NCBI RefSeq assembly: GCF_001905845.1
Contig: NZ_LIVZ01000009.1
Span: 124,001 to 188,000 of the forward strand
Length of the DNA: 64,000 bases
DNA from: Streptomyces sp. TSRI0107
GTDB lineage: Bacteria > Actinomycetota > Actinomycetes > Streptomycetales > Streptomycetaceae
Reading direction: 5' to 3'
Shown one piece after another: positions 1-9,112 of this stretch. The position numbers were made by a program, and so were the translations under genes. The stretch's first letter is position 1. Each line of letters starts with the position of its first letter. The notes beneath the pieces are model-generated. The model was given only the letters and a program-made list of their open reading frames with translations, made no database searches and had not been told where the DNA came from.

Positions 1-167
1 AGTTTAGGGTTACCAGTGTGTCTGTTCCCTGGAGTCTTCTGAACAGGACACTAAGTCGACAAGTGGCGCACGTTCAACGAACACGCCGAACCTCCCGTTT
101 TTCTTTTCACCCTATGTGATCAGCCGTAGCAGTGCCCAACCAGGGTGCTGGCCTGCGCTGATGTGCG
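1..167 (-). promoter_or_regulatory. ftsQ-ftsZ spacer, probable ftsZ promoter region
   Basis: This stretch follows the ftsQ stop codon on the minus strand and should run into ftsZ just beyond the left edge. In Streptomyces the spacer is known to carry several ftsZ promoters, one of them controlled during sporulation. A TAGGGT element resembling a -10 hexamer lies at 109-114 on the minus strand, and the strip near 100-110 is unusually A/T-rich on both strands. I could not assign a confident -35. No open frame was found here. The assignment rests mainly on cluster order. Confidence 0.5.
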
Positions 168-974
168 TCAACTCCCCGATGACGCCGGGGCGGTGGGCAC
201 GCTCACGTCGAAGTGCCGCGCGTCCGGGGCCGCTTTCATCAGCGCGTTGAGGGTACGGGCCTTCAGGGCGCCCTTCTCGCCGCTCCCCCAGGCGACGGTC
301 CGGCCGTCGCCCAACTCCAGCGAGATGTCGTCGTACGAACGCACCTTGACGACCCGGGTGAGCCGCGCGACCCGGTCCGGCAGGGCGCCGGCCACCCGCA
401 CCGCCTCCCGGGTCAGCCGGGCCTCGCCGAAGCGGCGCAGACTGGCCGCGGCGGAACTGGAGCGGGAAACCCTCAATTCCAGGAGGGGAACACCTTTCGG
501 CGCGTCAGAAACCGTAGCGAAACGGACACCTTCGTCGTCCACTTCGACGAACTTCCCGCCCTTTTCGACGAGCAGAACCGCCGTCCGCTCGGTCACTTTC
601 AGCCCCATTCCATGCGGCCAGGAACGCTCCACGTCAACCGTGTCAATTCGGGGCAATTTCCGGCGCAGTCGGCTCTCCATCGCCTCGGTGTCGACGGAAA
701 TCAGCGGTTCCCCGACCGGCGCGTCGGCCGCCTCGCGCACCTGCTCGGGCGTGAGCACGCGGGTGCCGGAGACGGAGACGCGCTCCAGACGCAGCAACTG
801 CGAGCCGTACAACAGCCAGCCGCCGCCCGCGCCGAGGAGCGTCAGGGCGACGGCAAGGATGATGATCGTACGGAGCCGGGGCGACCGCAGCAGCAGCCGC
901 AGCCGCCGGACGGGGGGCGGGCCGGACGGCTCCTGCCGACGTGCACCGCGTTCGGCGGTGGTGGGTCCGGCCAC
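168..974 (-). CDS. ftsQ: Cell division protein FtsQ
   Basis: FtsQ is a bitopic divisome protein that links early and late septation proteins in the membrane. The 268-aa product has a basic cytoplasmic tail, one membrane segment at about residues 36-56, a POTRA domain beginning near residue 62 (LERVSVSGTRVLTPEQV) and an extracytoplasmic FtsQ/DivIB domain. I chose the GTG at 974 because AAAGGGAG sits just upstream and because 268 aa suits the family. A longer frame reaching 1139 would add an arginine/proline-rich extension that reads through the end of murG. It is the last gene of the dcw run before ftsZ. murC, found between murG and ftsQ in mycobacteria, is missing. Confidence 0.93.
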   Translation of the reverse strand: MAGPTTAERGARRQEPSGPPPVRRLRLLLRSPRLRTIIILAVALTLLGAGGGWLLYGSQLLRLERVSVSGTRVLTPEQVREAADAPVGEPLISVDTEAMESRLRRKLPRIDTVDVERSWPHGMGLKVTERTAVLLVEKGGKFVEVDDEGVRFATVSDAPKGVPLLELRVSRSSSAAASLRRFGEARLTREAVRVAGALPDRVARLTRVVKVRSYDDISLELGDGRTVAWGSGEKGALKARTLNALMKAAPDARHFDVSVPTAPASSGS

Positions 975-994
975 ACTCGCTCCCTTTCTGGGCG

Positions 995-2083
995 TTACCG
1001 GCGCGAGGCGATCGCCTCGTACACCATGCCGACGAGCAGGTCGTCGGCGTCCCGGCGGCCGAACTCGCTGGCGGCGCGGGACATCTCGTACAGCCGGTGC
1101 GGGTCGGCGAGCACGGGCAGCACGTTCTGCTGCACCCACTCGGGGGTGAGTTCCGCGTCGTCGACCAGCAGGCCGCCGCCGGCCTTGACCACCGGCTGGG
1201 CGTTGAGCCGCTGTTCGCCGTTGCCGATGGGCAGCGGGACGTAGGCGGCCGGGAGCCCGACGGCGGAGAGTTCGGCGACGGTCATCGCGCCCGCGCGGCA
1301 GAGCATCATGTCGGCCGCGGCGTACGCGAGGTCCATCCGGTCCAGGTAACTTACCGGGATGTAGGGGGGCATTCCCGGCATCTGCTGCACCTGCGGCAGT
1401 TCGTTCTTCGGGCCGACCGCGTGCAGGATCTGGATGCCCGCCTGCTGGAGCCAGGGCGCGACCTGCTGGACGACCTCGTTGAGGCGGCGGGCGCCCTGCG
1501 AGCCGCCGGAGACGAGCAGCGTCGGCAGGTTCGGGTCGAGCCCGAACATCGCGCGGGCCTCGGGGCGGACCGCGGCCCGGTCGAGGGTGGCGATGGAGTG
1601 CCGCAGCGGGATGCCGATGTAGCGCGAGTTCCTCAGCTTGCTGTCCGGGGTGGCGACGGCGACCTGGGCGGCGTACCGGGAACCGATCTTGTTCGCGAGG
1701 CCCGGGCGGGCGTTGGCCTCGTGGATGACGATCGGCACGCCGAGGCGCTTGGCGGCCAGGTAGCCGGGCAGCGCCACGTAGCCGCCGAAGCCGACCACGA
1801 CGTCCGCCTTGGTGCGCTCCAGGATCTGCTCGGCCGCCTTGATGGTGCCGCGCAGCCGGCCCGGGACGGTGATCAGCTCGGGGGTGGGCTTACGGGGCAG
1901 CGGGACGGCCGGGATCAGCGCCAGCTCGTAGCCCCGCTCGGGGACCAGCCTGGTCTCCAGGCCGCGCTCCGTGCCCAGGGCCGTGATGCCCACGGTCGGG
2001 TCCTGCCTGCGCAGGGCGTCCGCGAGGGCGAGCGCGGGCTCGATGTGGCCCGCGGTACCCCCGCCGGCGAGTACGACATGCAC
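995..2083 (-). CDS. murG: UDP-GlcNAc:undecaprenyl-PP-MurNAc-pentapeptide GlcNAc transferase MurG
   Basis: MurG adds GlcNAc to lipid I to give lipid II on the inner face of the membrane. The 362-aa protein opens with VVLAGGGTAGHIEPALALA, the N-terminal glycine loop of the GT28 family. The donor-binding C-terminal half contains LVSGGSQGARRLN and a YAAADMMLCRAGAMTVAEL segment. The start is GTG at 2083, six bases after the ftsW stop, so the two are translationally close. Length is typical. Downstream, 20 bases separate it from the ftsQ start. Confidence 0.96.
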   Translation of the reverse strand: MHVVLAGGGTAGHIEPALALADALRRQDPTVGITALGTERGLETRLVPERGYELALIPAVPLPRKPTPELITVPGRLRGTIKAAEQILERTKADVVVGFGGYVALPGYLAAKRLGVPIVIHEANARPGLANKIGSRYAAQVAVATPDSKLRNSRYIGIPLRHSIATLDRAAVRPEARAMFGLDPNLPTLLVSGGSQGARRLNEVVQQVAPWLQQAGIQILHAVGPKNELPQVQQMPGMPPYIPVSYLDRMDLAYAAADMMLCRAGAMTVAELSAVGLPAAYVPLPIGNGEQRLNAQPVVKAGGGLLVDDAELTPEWVQQNVLPVLADPHRLYEMSRAASEFGRRDADDLLVGMVYEAIASRR

Positions 2084-2089
2084 CGAAAT

Positions 2090-3436
2090 TCACCGCTCTC
2101 CGGACGAACGCACCGCCGAGGTGCGCCGTCGCATCGTGTTCCATCTCCGGGGCCCCGCAGAGCCCCCAGCCCCCCGCTTTCTACCAAAGCGGGGTTGCCG
2201 CATCGCAAGCGCCGCCCGCGCAGCGGGCTCGTCGCGCGCGAAGGCGATCAGCAGCCCGATGGCGAACATGGTCGGCAGCAGGGCGGATCCTCCGTAGGAG
2301 AACAGCGGGAGCGGGACGCCGGCGATCGGCAGCAGACCGAGCACCGCACCCATGTTGATCACGGCCTGGGCCGTGATCCAGGTGGTCACGCCTCCCGCGG
2401 CATACCTGACGAAGGGGTCCTCCGTGCGTCCGGCCACGCGGATACCCGCATAGCCTAGAGCGGCGAAGAGGGCGAGCACCGACAGCGTCCCCGCGAGGCC
2501 CAGTTCCTCACCGGTGACGGCGAAGATGAAGTCGGTGTGCGCTTCGGGGAGTTGGCCCCATTTTTCCACACTCGCGCCCAGTCCGGAACCGAAGAGTCCG
2601 CCGGAGGCGAGGGCGTAGATCCCGTGCACGGCCTGCCAGCAGGAGCCGTCGGGGCCCATCTCGGTGGCGCCGACGCAGGCGAAGCGGTCCAGCCGGTTGG
2701 CGCTGGTCTTGATGAGGACCGTGCCGATCACGGCGGCGACCGCCAGCACCCCGACGAACAGCCGGGTCGGCGCCCCGGCCAGCCAGAGCAGGCCGAACAG
2801 GATCGCGGTGAGGATGATCGCCGTGCCCATGTCGCCGCCGAGCATGATCAGCCCGAGCAGCAGGAACGCCACCGGAACGAGCGGCACCAGCATGTGCTTC
2901 CACTGCGCCAGCAGCCTCTTGTCCGACTTGCGGGCGAGCAGGTCTGCGCCCCACAGGACGAGGGCCAGCTTGCCGAACTCGCTGGGCTGGATCTGGAAGG
3001 AGCCGCCGAGGGAGATCCAGTTCTGGTTGCCGTTGACCGCCATCCCTATCCCGGGCACCTGCACCAGCGCCATCATGACGACGGCGCCCGCGAGGATCGG
3101 GTACGCGAGCGCGCGGTGCAGCTTCACCGGCATCCGCGAGGCCGCGTACAGCAGCCCGGCGCCGATCACGGCGGCGAGCAGCTGCTTGCGGAAGAAGTAC
3201 GACCCGGGCAGCGACATCTGGAGCGCGGTGATCTGGGAGGCCGAGTAGACCATCACCAGCCCGAGCACGGTGATCAGCAGGCTGCCGCCGAGGATCAGGT
3301 AGTACGCGGTCAGCGGCCGGTCCCAGGCCCGGCGGGTGCGCGTGTAGAACCCCACGACGGGATTCTCGCGGGGGGCGGTGGAGGGCCGCACCACCCGCCG
3401 CTGGACGGGCGGACGCCCGGTACGGCTACCGGGCAT
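2090..3436 (-). CDS. ftsW: Septal peptidoglycan polymerase FtsW (SEDS family)
   Basis: FtsW polymerises lipid II at the septum in partnership with the transpeptidase FtsI. The 448-aa protein has a 40-residue cytoplasmic tail rich in Arg/Pro and about ten membrane segments. SEDS landmarks include PILAGAVVMMALVQVPG, the IQPSEFGKLALVLW stretch, FIFAVTGEELG and GVPLPLFSYGGSAL near the C-terminus. The start is ATG at 3436. It lies between murD and murG on the same strand; the spacer to the murD stop is 63 bp. A 50-residue C-terminal Arg/Gly-rich tail is typical of actinomycete forms. Confidence 0.95.
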   Translation of the reverse strand: MPGSRTGRPPVQRRVVRPSTAPRENPVVGFYTRTRRAWDRPLTAYYLILGGSLLITVLGLVMVYSASQITALQMSLPGSYFFRKQLLAAVIGAGLLYAASRMPVKLHRALAYPILAGAVVMMALVQVPGIGMAVNGNQNWISLGGSFQIQPSEFGKLALVLWGADLLARKSDKRLLAQWKHMLVPLVPVAFLLLGLIMLGGDMGTAIILTAILFGLLWLAGAPTRLFVGVLAVAAVIGTVLIKTSANRLDRFACVGATEMGPDGSCWQAVHGIYALASGGLFGSGLGASVEKWGQLPEAHTDFIFAVTGEELGLAGTLSVLALFAALGYAGIRVAGRTEDPFVRYAAGGVTTWITAQAVINMGAVLGLLPIAGVPLPLFSYGGSALLPTMFAIGLLIAFARDEPAARAALAMRQPRFGRKRGAGGSAGPRRWNTMRRRTSAVRSSGER

Positions 3437-3499
3437 CGGCGTCTTTGCTGTACGGTCCCACGCGTCGTCCCTCCCAGGGTCGCCCGGCAGGCGGCCGGG

Positions 3500-4918
3500 T
3501 CAGGCTCCGAGTCCGCGAACCGCCTCCGCGAACGCTTCACCGCGCTTGTTGTAGTTGGCGAACATGTCCATGGAAGCGCAGGCCGGGGCCAGCAGCACCG
3601 TGTCGCCGGGCCGGGCGAGGCGCCGGGCCTCCTGGACAGCCGCGAGCATCGCCCCAGTGTCGGTCCGGTCGAGGTCGACGACGGGTACTTCCGGGGCGTG
3701 TCGCGCGAGCGCTTCACGGATCAGCGCGCGGTCGGCGCCGATCAGCACGACCCCGCGCAGCCGCTTCGCCGACTTGGCGACCAGTTCGTCGAAGGTGGCT
3801 CCCTTGGCGAGGCCGCCCGCGATCCACACGATCGACTCGTACGCCGCCAAAGAGGCTTCCGTGGCGTGGGTGTTGGTCGCCTTGGAGTCGTCGACGTACG
3901 CGACGCCGTCCACGTCGGCGACGTGCTCGATCCGGTGGGCGTCCGGCCGGAAGGCCCGCAGCCCGTCCCGTACGGCCTGCGGGGGCACCCCGAAGGCGCG
4001 GGCGAGGGCCGCCGCGGCAAGGGCGTTGGCGATGTTGTGCGGGGCCGGCGGGCTGACGTCGGCGACCTCGGCGAGCTCCTGGGCGTTCTTCTGCCGGTTC
4101 TCGACGAAGGCGCGGTCGACCAGGATGCCCTCCACGACGCCGAGTTGGGACGGCGCCGGGGTGCCGAGGGTGAAGCCGATGGCGCGGCAGCCCTCCTCGA
4201 CGTCCGCCTCGCGCACCAGGTCCTCGGTGGCCTTGTCGGCCACGTTGTAGACGCAGGCGACCCGATTGCCTTCGTAGACGCGGCCCTTGTCCTTGGCGTA
4301 CGCCTCCATGGAGCCGTGCCAGTCGAGGTGGTCCGGGGCGAGGTTGAGGACGGCGGCGGAGTGGGCGCGCAGCGACGGCGCCCAGTGGAGCTGGTAGCTG
4401 GACAGCTCCACGGCGAGCACGTCGTACTGCTCGTCGCCGAGGACCGCGTCCAGCAGCGAGACGCCGATGTTGCCGACGGCGGCGGTGCGCAGCCCGGCGG
4501 CCTTCAGGATCGACGCCAGCATCTGCGTGGTCGTGGTCTTGCCGTTGGTGCCGGTCACGCAGAGCCAGGGCGCCGAGTCCGGGCCGCGCAGCCGCCAGGC
4601 CAGTTCGACGTCGCCCCACACCGGCACGCCGGCCTGCTCGGCGGCCGTGAACAGCGGCTTGTCCGGCTTCCAGCCGGGCGCGGTGACGATCAGCTCGGTG
4701 CCGTCGGGCAGGGTCGCGCCGTCGCCGAGGCGGACGGTGACGCCCAGGGCCTCCAGCTCGGCCGCCTGTGCCCGGGCACGCTCGTCGTCGCCGTCGTTGA
4801 CGACCGTGACGATCGCGCCGAGCCCGTGCAGCACCTTGGCCGCCGGGACGCCGGAGACGCCGAGCCCGGCGACGGTGACGCGCTTTCCCTGCCAGTCGGT
4901 CACTTCTCTGCTGCCCAT
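3500..4918 (-). CDS. murD: UDP-N-acetylmuramoyl-L-alanine:D-glutamate ligase MurD
   Basis: MurD adds D-glutamate to UDP-MurNAc-L-Ala in the cytoplasm using ATP. The 472-aa protein has an N-terminal Rossmann-like domain (VTVAGLGVSGVPAAKVL), the Mur ligase P-loop GTNGKTTT with Lys at residue 127, and the C-terminal Mur ligase domain (YVDDSKATNTHA). The frame begins at ATG 4918 and overlaps the mraY end by 19 bases. A GTG at 4903 that overlaps the mraY stop as GTGA is an equally plausible start and would remove five residues. Confidence 0.95.
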   Translation of the reverse strand: MGSREVTDWQGKRVTVAGLGVSGVPAAKVLHGLGAIVTVVNDGDDERARAQAAELEALGVTVRLGDGATLPDGTELIVTAPGWKPDKPLFTAAEQAGVPVWGDVELAWRLRGPDSAPWLCVTGTNGKTTTTQMLASILKAAGLRTAAVGNIGVSLLDAVLGDEQYDVLAVELSSYQLHWAPSLRAHSAAVLNLAPDHLDWHGSMEAYAKDKGRVYEGNRVACVYNVADKATEDLVREADVEEGCRAIGFTLGTPAPSQLGVVEGILVDRAFVENRQKNAQELAEVADVSPPAPHNIANALAAAALARAFGVPPQAVRDGLRAFRPDAHRIEHVADVDGVAYVDDSKATNTHATEASLAAYESIVWIAGGLAKGATFDELVAKSAKRLRGVVLIGADRALIREALARHAPEVPVVDLDRTDTGAMLAAVQEARRLARPGDTVLLAPACASMDMFANYNKRGEAFAEAVRGLGA

Positions 4919-5973
4919 CCCGCGTAGAAGAGGCCCAGTCCGACGATCACGCAGATGCCCTGGATGATCCAGAAACGGACCACGACGAGCACTTCGGACC
5001 AGCCCTTGAGTTCAAAGTGGTGCTGGAGCGGAGCCATCCGGAAGACCCGCTTCCCGGTGAGCCGGAACGAGCCGACCTGGATGACCACCGACATGGTGAT
5101 GAGGACGAACAGACCGCCGAGGATGGCGAGCAGCAGCTCGGTGCGGGAGCAGATCGCGAGACCCGCGAGCACACCGCCGAGCGCCAGCGAGCCGGTGTCA
5201 CCCATGAAGATCTTGGCCGGCGAGGTGTTCCACCACAGGAAGCCGAGGCAGGCACCCATCAGCGCGGAGGCGACCACCGCGAGGTCGAGCGGGTCGCGTA
5301 CCTCGTAGCAGGCGCCGGGGTTGGTGAGCGTCTGCGCGTTGGCGCAGGACTCCTGGAACTGCCAGACGCCGATGAAGGTGTAGGCGCCGAAGACGAGGAC
5401 GGAGGCGCCGGTGGCCAGACCGTCGAGGCCGTCCGTCAGGTTCACGCCGTTCGACATGGCGAGGATCATGAACAGCGCCCAGACCACGAACAGCACCGGG
5501 CCGATCGTCCAGCCGAAGTCGGTGATGAACGACAGCTTGGTGGAGGCCGGGGTGTTGCCGCGGTTGTCCGCGAACTGCAGGGAGAGCACCGCGAAGGCGA
5601 TGCCGACGATCAGCTGGCCGGCCATCTTCGCCTTGGCCCGCAGACCCAGCGACCGCCGCTTGACGATCTTGATGTAGTCGTCGAGGAAGCCGACCAGGCC
5701 CATGCCGACCATCAGGCCGAGCACCAGCAGACCCGAGTAGGTCGGGGTGTAGCCGGTGATGACCTTGGACAGGAAGTACGCCGCGACCGTCGCCAGGATG
5801 AAGGCGATACCGCCCATGGTCGGCGTACCGCGCTTGCTGGCGTGCTCGCGCGGGCCGTCGTCACGGATGTACTGGCCGTAGCCCTTGCGCGCGAGGAGCT
5901 TGATCAGCAGCGGGGTGCCGACCAGCGTCAGGAAGAGCCCAATGACTCCCGCGAACAGGATCTGCTTCATCAT
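4900..5973 (-). CDS. mraY: Phospho-MurNAc-pentapeptide translocase MraY
   Basis: MraY transfers phospho-MurNAc-pentapeptide to undecaprenyl phosphate, making lipid I. The 357-aa protein has about ten membrane segments. The family motifs are present: GFLDDYIKI with the Asp pair, NLTDGLDGLA, and FMGDTGSLALGG followed by the HHFELKGW histidine motif in the last cytoplasmic loop. The ATG at 5973 overlaps the murF stop by four bases (ATGA), which predicts translational coupling. Called mraX in older actinomycete literature. Confidence 0.96.
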   Translation of the reverse strand: MMKQILFAGVIGLFLTLVGTPLLIKLLARKGYGQYIRDDGPREHASKRGTPTMGGIAFILATVAAYFLSKVITGYTPTYSGLLVLGLMVGMGLVGFLDDYIKIVKRRSLGLRAKAKMAGQLIVGIAFAVLSLQFADNRGNTPASTKLSFITDFGWTIGPVLFVVWALFMILAMSNGVNLTDGLDGLATGASVLVFGAYTFIGVWQFQESCANAQTLTNPGACYEVRDPLDLAVVASALMGACLGFLWWNTSPAKIFMGDTGSLALGGVLAGLAICSRTELLLAILGGLFVLITMSVVIQVGSFRLTGKRVFRMAPLQHHFELKGWSEVLVVVRFWIIQGICVIVGLGLFYAGWAAEK

Positions 5974-7376
5974 CGGGCGGCAACCTCACCCTCGGCACCG
6001 GACTCGAGCAGCGCCTGGGCAACGCTTTCGAGGCCGACCGAACGGGACGCCTTCACGAGCACGACGTCCCCCGGGCGCAACTCGCTGCGCAACAGGTCGA
6101 CCGCCGCCTGTGCGTCGGACACGTGCACCGACTCCTCACCCCACGAACCCTCGTTATATGCGCCCAGTTGCAGCCAGGCGGCTTCCCTGCCCCCGACCGC
6201 GACGAGCTTGCTGACGTTGAGCCGGACGGCGAGCCGTCCGACCGCGTCGTGCTCGGCGAGCGCCTCGTCCCCGAGCTCGGCCATCTTGCCGAGCACCGCC
6301 CACGTACGACGCCCCTTGCCCATCGCCGCCAGCGCACGCAGAGCGGCCTTCATGGACTCGGGGTTCGCGTTGTAGGCGTCGTTGACGACCGTCACGCCGT
6401 CCGGGCGCTCGGTGACCTCCATCCGCCAGCGGGAGAGGGAGCCCGCCTCGGAGAGCGCGGTGGCGATCTCTTCCGCGGACATGCCCAGCTCATGGGCGAC
6501 GGCGGCCGCGGCGAGCGCGTTCGACACGTGGTGCTCACCGTACAGGCGCATGGTCACATCGCTGCACCCGGAGGGTGTGTGAAGGGTGAAGGAGGGCTGC
6601 CCGGTGTCCGTCAACCGCACGTTCTCGGCGCGTACGTCCGCTTCGTCGGACTCTCCGAAAAAGAGCACCTTCGCCTTCGTACGGGACGCCATGGCCCGTA
6701 CGAACGGATCGTCCGCGTTGAGGACCGCCGTACCGTCCTCCGGGAGGGCCTCGACCAGCTCGCCCTTGGCCTGGGCGATCTGCTCGCGGCCGCCGAACTC
6801 GCCGATGTGGGCGGAGCCGACGTTGAGGACCAGCCCGATCTTCGGCGGGGTCAGTTCGGTGAGGTACCGGATGTGCCCGATGCCCCGGGCGCCCATCTCC
6901 AGGACCAGGAACCGGGTCTCCTCGGTGGCGCTGAGGGCGGTCAGCGGCAGCCCGATCTCGTTGTTGAGGGAGCCGGGCGTGAACACCGTCGGTGCCTTGC
7001 GCCGCAGGACCTGCGCGATGAGGTCCTTGGTGCTGGTCTTGCCCGCCGAGCCGGTGAGCGCGACCAGCGTGGTGCCGAGCTTGCGCACCACGTGCCGGGC
7101 GAGAGCGCCGAGCGCCGCCTGGACGTCGTCCACGACGATCGCGGGCACGCCGCAGGGGCGCGAGCCCAGTACGGCGGCCGCGCCCGCCGCCACGACCTGT
7201 GGTGCGAAGTCGTGGCCGTCCACGCGTTCGCCGACGAAGGCGGCGAAGAGGGCGCCGGGCTCCACCTCACGGGAGTCCCGGACGACCGGCCCGGTCACCA
7301 TGACCGACGGATCCGGTATGTCGTACGTCTGCCCGCCGACGACTTCTGCGATCTCGGCGAGAGAGAGGGCGATCAC
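5970..7376 (-). CDS. murF: UDP-MurNAc-tripeptide:D-Ala-D-Ala ligase MurF
   Basis: MurF attaches D-Ala-D-Ala to complete the UDP-MurNAc-pentapeptide. The 468-aa protein carries the ATP loop GSAGKTSTK (Lys at residue 113), the central motif VLEMGARGIGHI and the NDAYNANPESM motif typical of MurF. The start is GTG at 7376, with AGGGGA seven bases upstream. It overlaps mraY by four bases and is separated from murE by 28 bases. The C-terminus ends in a Glu/Gly-rich tail that adds nothing recognisable. Confidence 0.96.
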   Translation of the reverse strand: MIALSLAEIAEVVGGQTYDIPDPSVMVTGPVVRDSREVEPGALFAAFVGERVDGHDFAPQVVAAGAAAVLGSRPCGVPAIVVDDVQAALGALARHVVRKLGTTLVALTGSAGKTSTKDLIAQVLRRKAPTVFTPGSLNNEIGLPLTALSATEETRFLVLEMGARGIGHIRYLTELTPPKIGLVLNVGSAHIGEFGGREQIAQAKGELVEALPEDGTAVLNADDPFVRAMASRTKAKVLFFGESDEADVRAENVRLTDTGQPSFTLHTPSGCSDVTMRLYGEHHVSNALAAAAVAHELGMSAEEIATALSEAGSLSRWRMEVTERPDGVTVVNDAYNANPESMKAALRALAAMGKGRRTWAVLGKMAELGDEALAEHDAVGRLAVRLNVSKLVAVGGREAAWLQLGAYNEGSWGEESVHVSDAQAAVDLLRSELRPGDVVLVKASRSVGLESVAQALLESGAEGEVAAR

Positions 7377-7404
7377 AAGTTCATCCCCTGGGTCTGCTGG
7401 ATTC

Positions 7405-9075
7405 TCATCCCTGGGTGTTCGGGCCCTGGGTGTTCTGGATGGCTTCGCGAAGCACCTGGCGGTCGTCGAACGGACGGATCACGCCGGCGATGTCCTGGCC
7501 CTGCTCGTGCCCCTTGCCCGCGACCAGCACGGTGTCGCCCGGTCCCGCCCGGTCGACGGCGGCGGCGATCGCGGCGGCGCGGTCCTCGAAGAGCAGGACC
7601 TCGCCGCGCTCGTGCACCGGCACGGACGCCGCGCCCTGGAGCATGGTGGCGAGGATCGCCAGGGGGTCCTCGGAGCGGGGGTTGTCGGAGGTCAGTACGG
7701 CGACGTCGGCGAGCCGCGCCGCGGCGGCGCCCATCGGCGCGCGCTTGGTGGTGTCCCGGTCGCCGCCGCAGCCGAGGACGACGTGCAGCCGGCCCTTGGT
7801 GACCTTGCGCAGCGCCTTCAGCACCGATTCGACGGCGTCGGTCTTGTGGGCGTAGTCCACGACCGCGAGGTACGGCTGTCCGGCGTCCACCCGCTCCAGC
7901 CGGCCCGGCACGCCCGGCACGGCCGCGATGCCGTCGGCGGCGGTCTGCGGGTCGAGACCGGCGACGGCCAGGGCGACCAGCGCGGCGAGGGTGTTCGCCA
8001 CGTTGAACGGGCCCGGCAGCGGGGACTTGGCGGCGATCCGCTCGCCGTTCGGGCCGAGGACGGTGAACGTGGAGTCGAGCTGGCCGATCCGGACGTCCTC
8101 GGCGCGCCAGTCGGCGTCGGGGTGGCCCTCGGCGGAGTAGGTGACGACCGGGACCGTGGCCTCCTCGGCGAGCCTGCGGCCGTACTCGTCGTCGACGTTG
8201 ACCACGCCCAGTCTGCTGCGTTTCGGCGTGAACAGCTGCGCCTTGGCCCGGAAGTAGTCCTCCATGTCGGAGTGGAACTCCATGTGTTCCGGGCTGAGGT
8301 TGGTGAAGACGGCGACGTCGAAGACGCAGCCGTCGACCCGGCCGAGGACCAGGGCGTGGCTGGAGACCTCCATGGCGACCGCCTCGACGCCGCGTTCCCG
8401 CATGACCGCGAACAGGGCCTGGAGGTCGGTGGCTTCGGGGGTGGTGCGCTCGGACTTGATGCGCTCGTCGCCGATGCGCATCTCGACCGTGCCGACCAGG
8501 CCGGTGGACCTGGCCGTCCGCAGGCCGCCCTCGACGAGGTACGCGGTGGTGGTCTTGCCGGAGGTGCCGGTGATGCCGATCTGGAGCAGGTCCGCTCCGG
8601 GCCGGCCGTAGATCGTGGCGGCCAGCTCGCCCATCCGCGCGCGCGGGTCGTCGACGGTCAGCACCGGCAGCCCGGTGGCGGCGGCGCGTTCGGCGCCGGC
8701 CGGGTCGGTCAGCACGGCGGCCGCGCCGAGACCGGCGGCCTGCGTGACGAAGTCGGCGCCGTGCGCGCGGGCGCCCGGCAGGGCGGCGTACAGGTCGCCG
8801 GGGCGGACGGCGCGCGAGTCGTGGGTGATGCCCGTGACCCCGGCGGTGCTGTCCGGTACTGCGACACCCAGCTGACCGGCGAGTTCCGCGAGGGGTGTGG
8901 CGGAGACCTGCGTCGGCCGGGGCGGACCCGGGTATGTCACGGGGTGGCCCTTCTGGGTGGTTTGGGACTGATCAGCGTGTGGCACGGCGGTGAGCGTACC
9001 GGGCGTACCCGCTCCGGAGCGAAGCGAGGGGCGGGGGGCGCCTTGGTTCCCGGCATCCGGGGTGATCGTGGTCAC
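7405..9075 (-). CDS. murE: UDP-MurNAc-dipeptide:diaminopimelate ligase MurE
   Basis: MurE adds diaminopimelate to the stem peptide. The long frame gives 556 aa with GTSGKTTT (Lys at residue 174) and, in the C-terminal domain, TSDNPRSEDP, whose DNPR signature marks ligases that add DAP rather than lysine. LL-DAP would be expected in Streptomyces. GTG at 9075 has AGGAA upstream, but the first 45 residues look unstructured. A second GTG at 8940 has AGAAGGG at good spacing and would give about 511 aa, closer to other MurE proteins. The true start is therefore uncertain. Confidence 0.94.
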   Translation of the reverse strand: MTTITPDAGNQGAPRPSLRSGAGTPGTLTAVPHADQSQTTQKGHPVTYPGPPRPTQVSATPLAELAGQLGVAVPDSTAGVTGITHDSRAVRPGDLYAALPGARAHGADFVTQAAGLGAAAVLTDPAGAERAAATGLPVLTVDDPRARMGELAATIYGRPGADLLQIGITGTSGKTTTAYLVEGGLRTARSTGLVGTVEMRIGDERIKSERTTPEATDLQALFAVMRERGVEAVAMEVSSHALVLGRVDGCVFDVAVFTNLSPEHMEFHSDMEDYFRAKAQLFTPKRSRLGVVNVDDEYGRRLAEEATVPVVTYSAEGHPDADWRAEDVRIGQLDSTFTVLGPNGERIAAKSPLPGPFNVANTLAALVALAVAGLDPQTAADGIAAVPGVPGRLERVDAGQPYLAVVDYAHKTDAVESVLKALRKVTKGRLHVVLGCGGDRDTTKRAPMGAAAARLADVAVLTSDNPRSEDPLAILATMLQGAASVPVHERGEVLLFEDRAAAIAAAVDRAGPGDTVLVAGKGHEQGQDIAGVIRPFDDRQVLREAIQNTQGPNTQG

Positions 9076-9112
9076 GGGTGGTTCCTGGTTGCTCGGTACG
9101 GGTCGGGTCTGC

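Noticed and set aside
2537..4927. A 796-codon plus-strand frame across ftsW/murD
   Set aside because: Composition is shadow-like (His/Asp/Gly/Arg-rich) and the opposite strand carries intact ftsW and murD.
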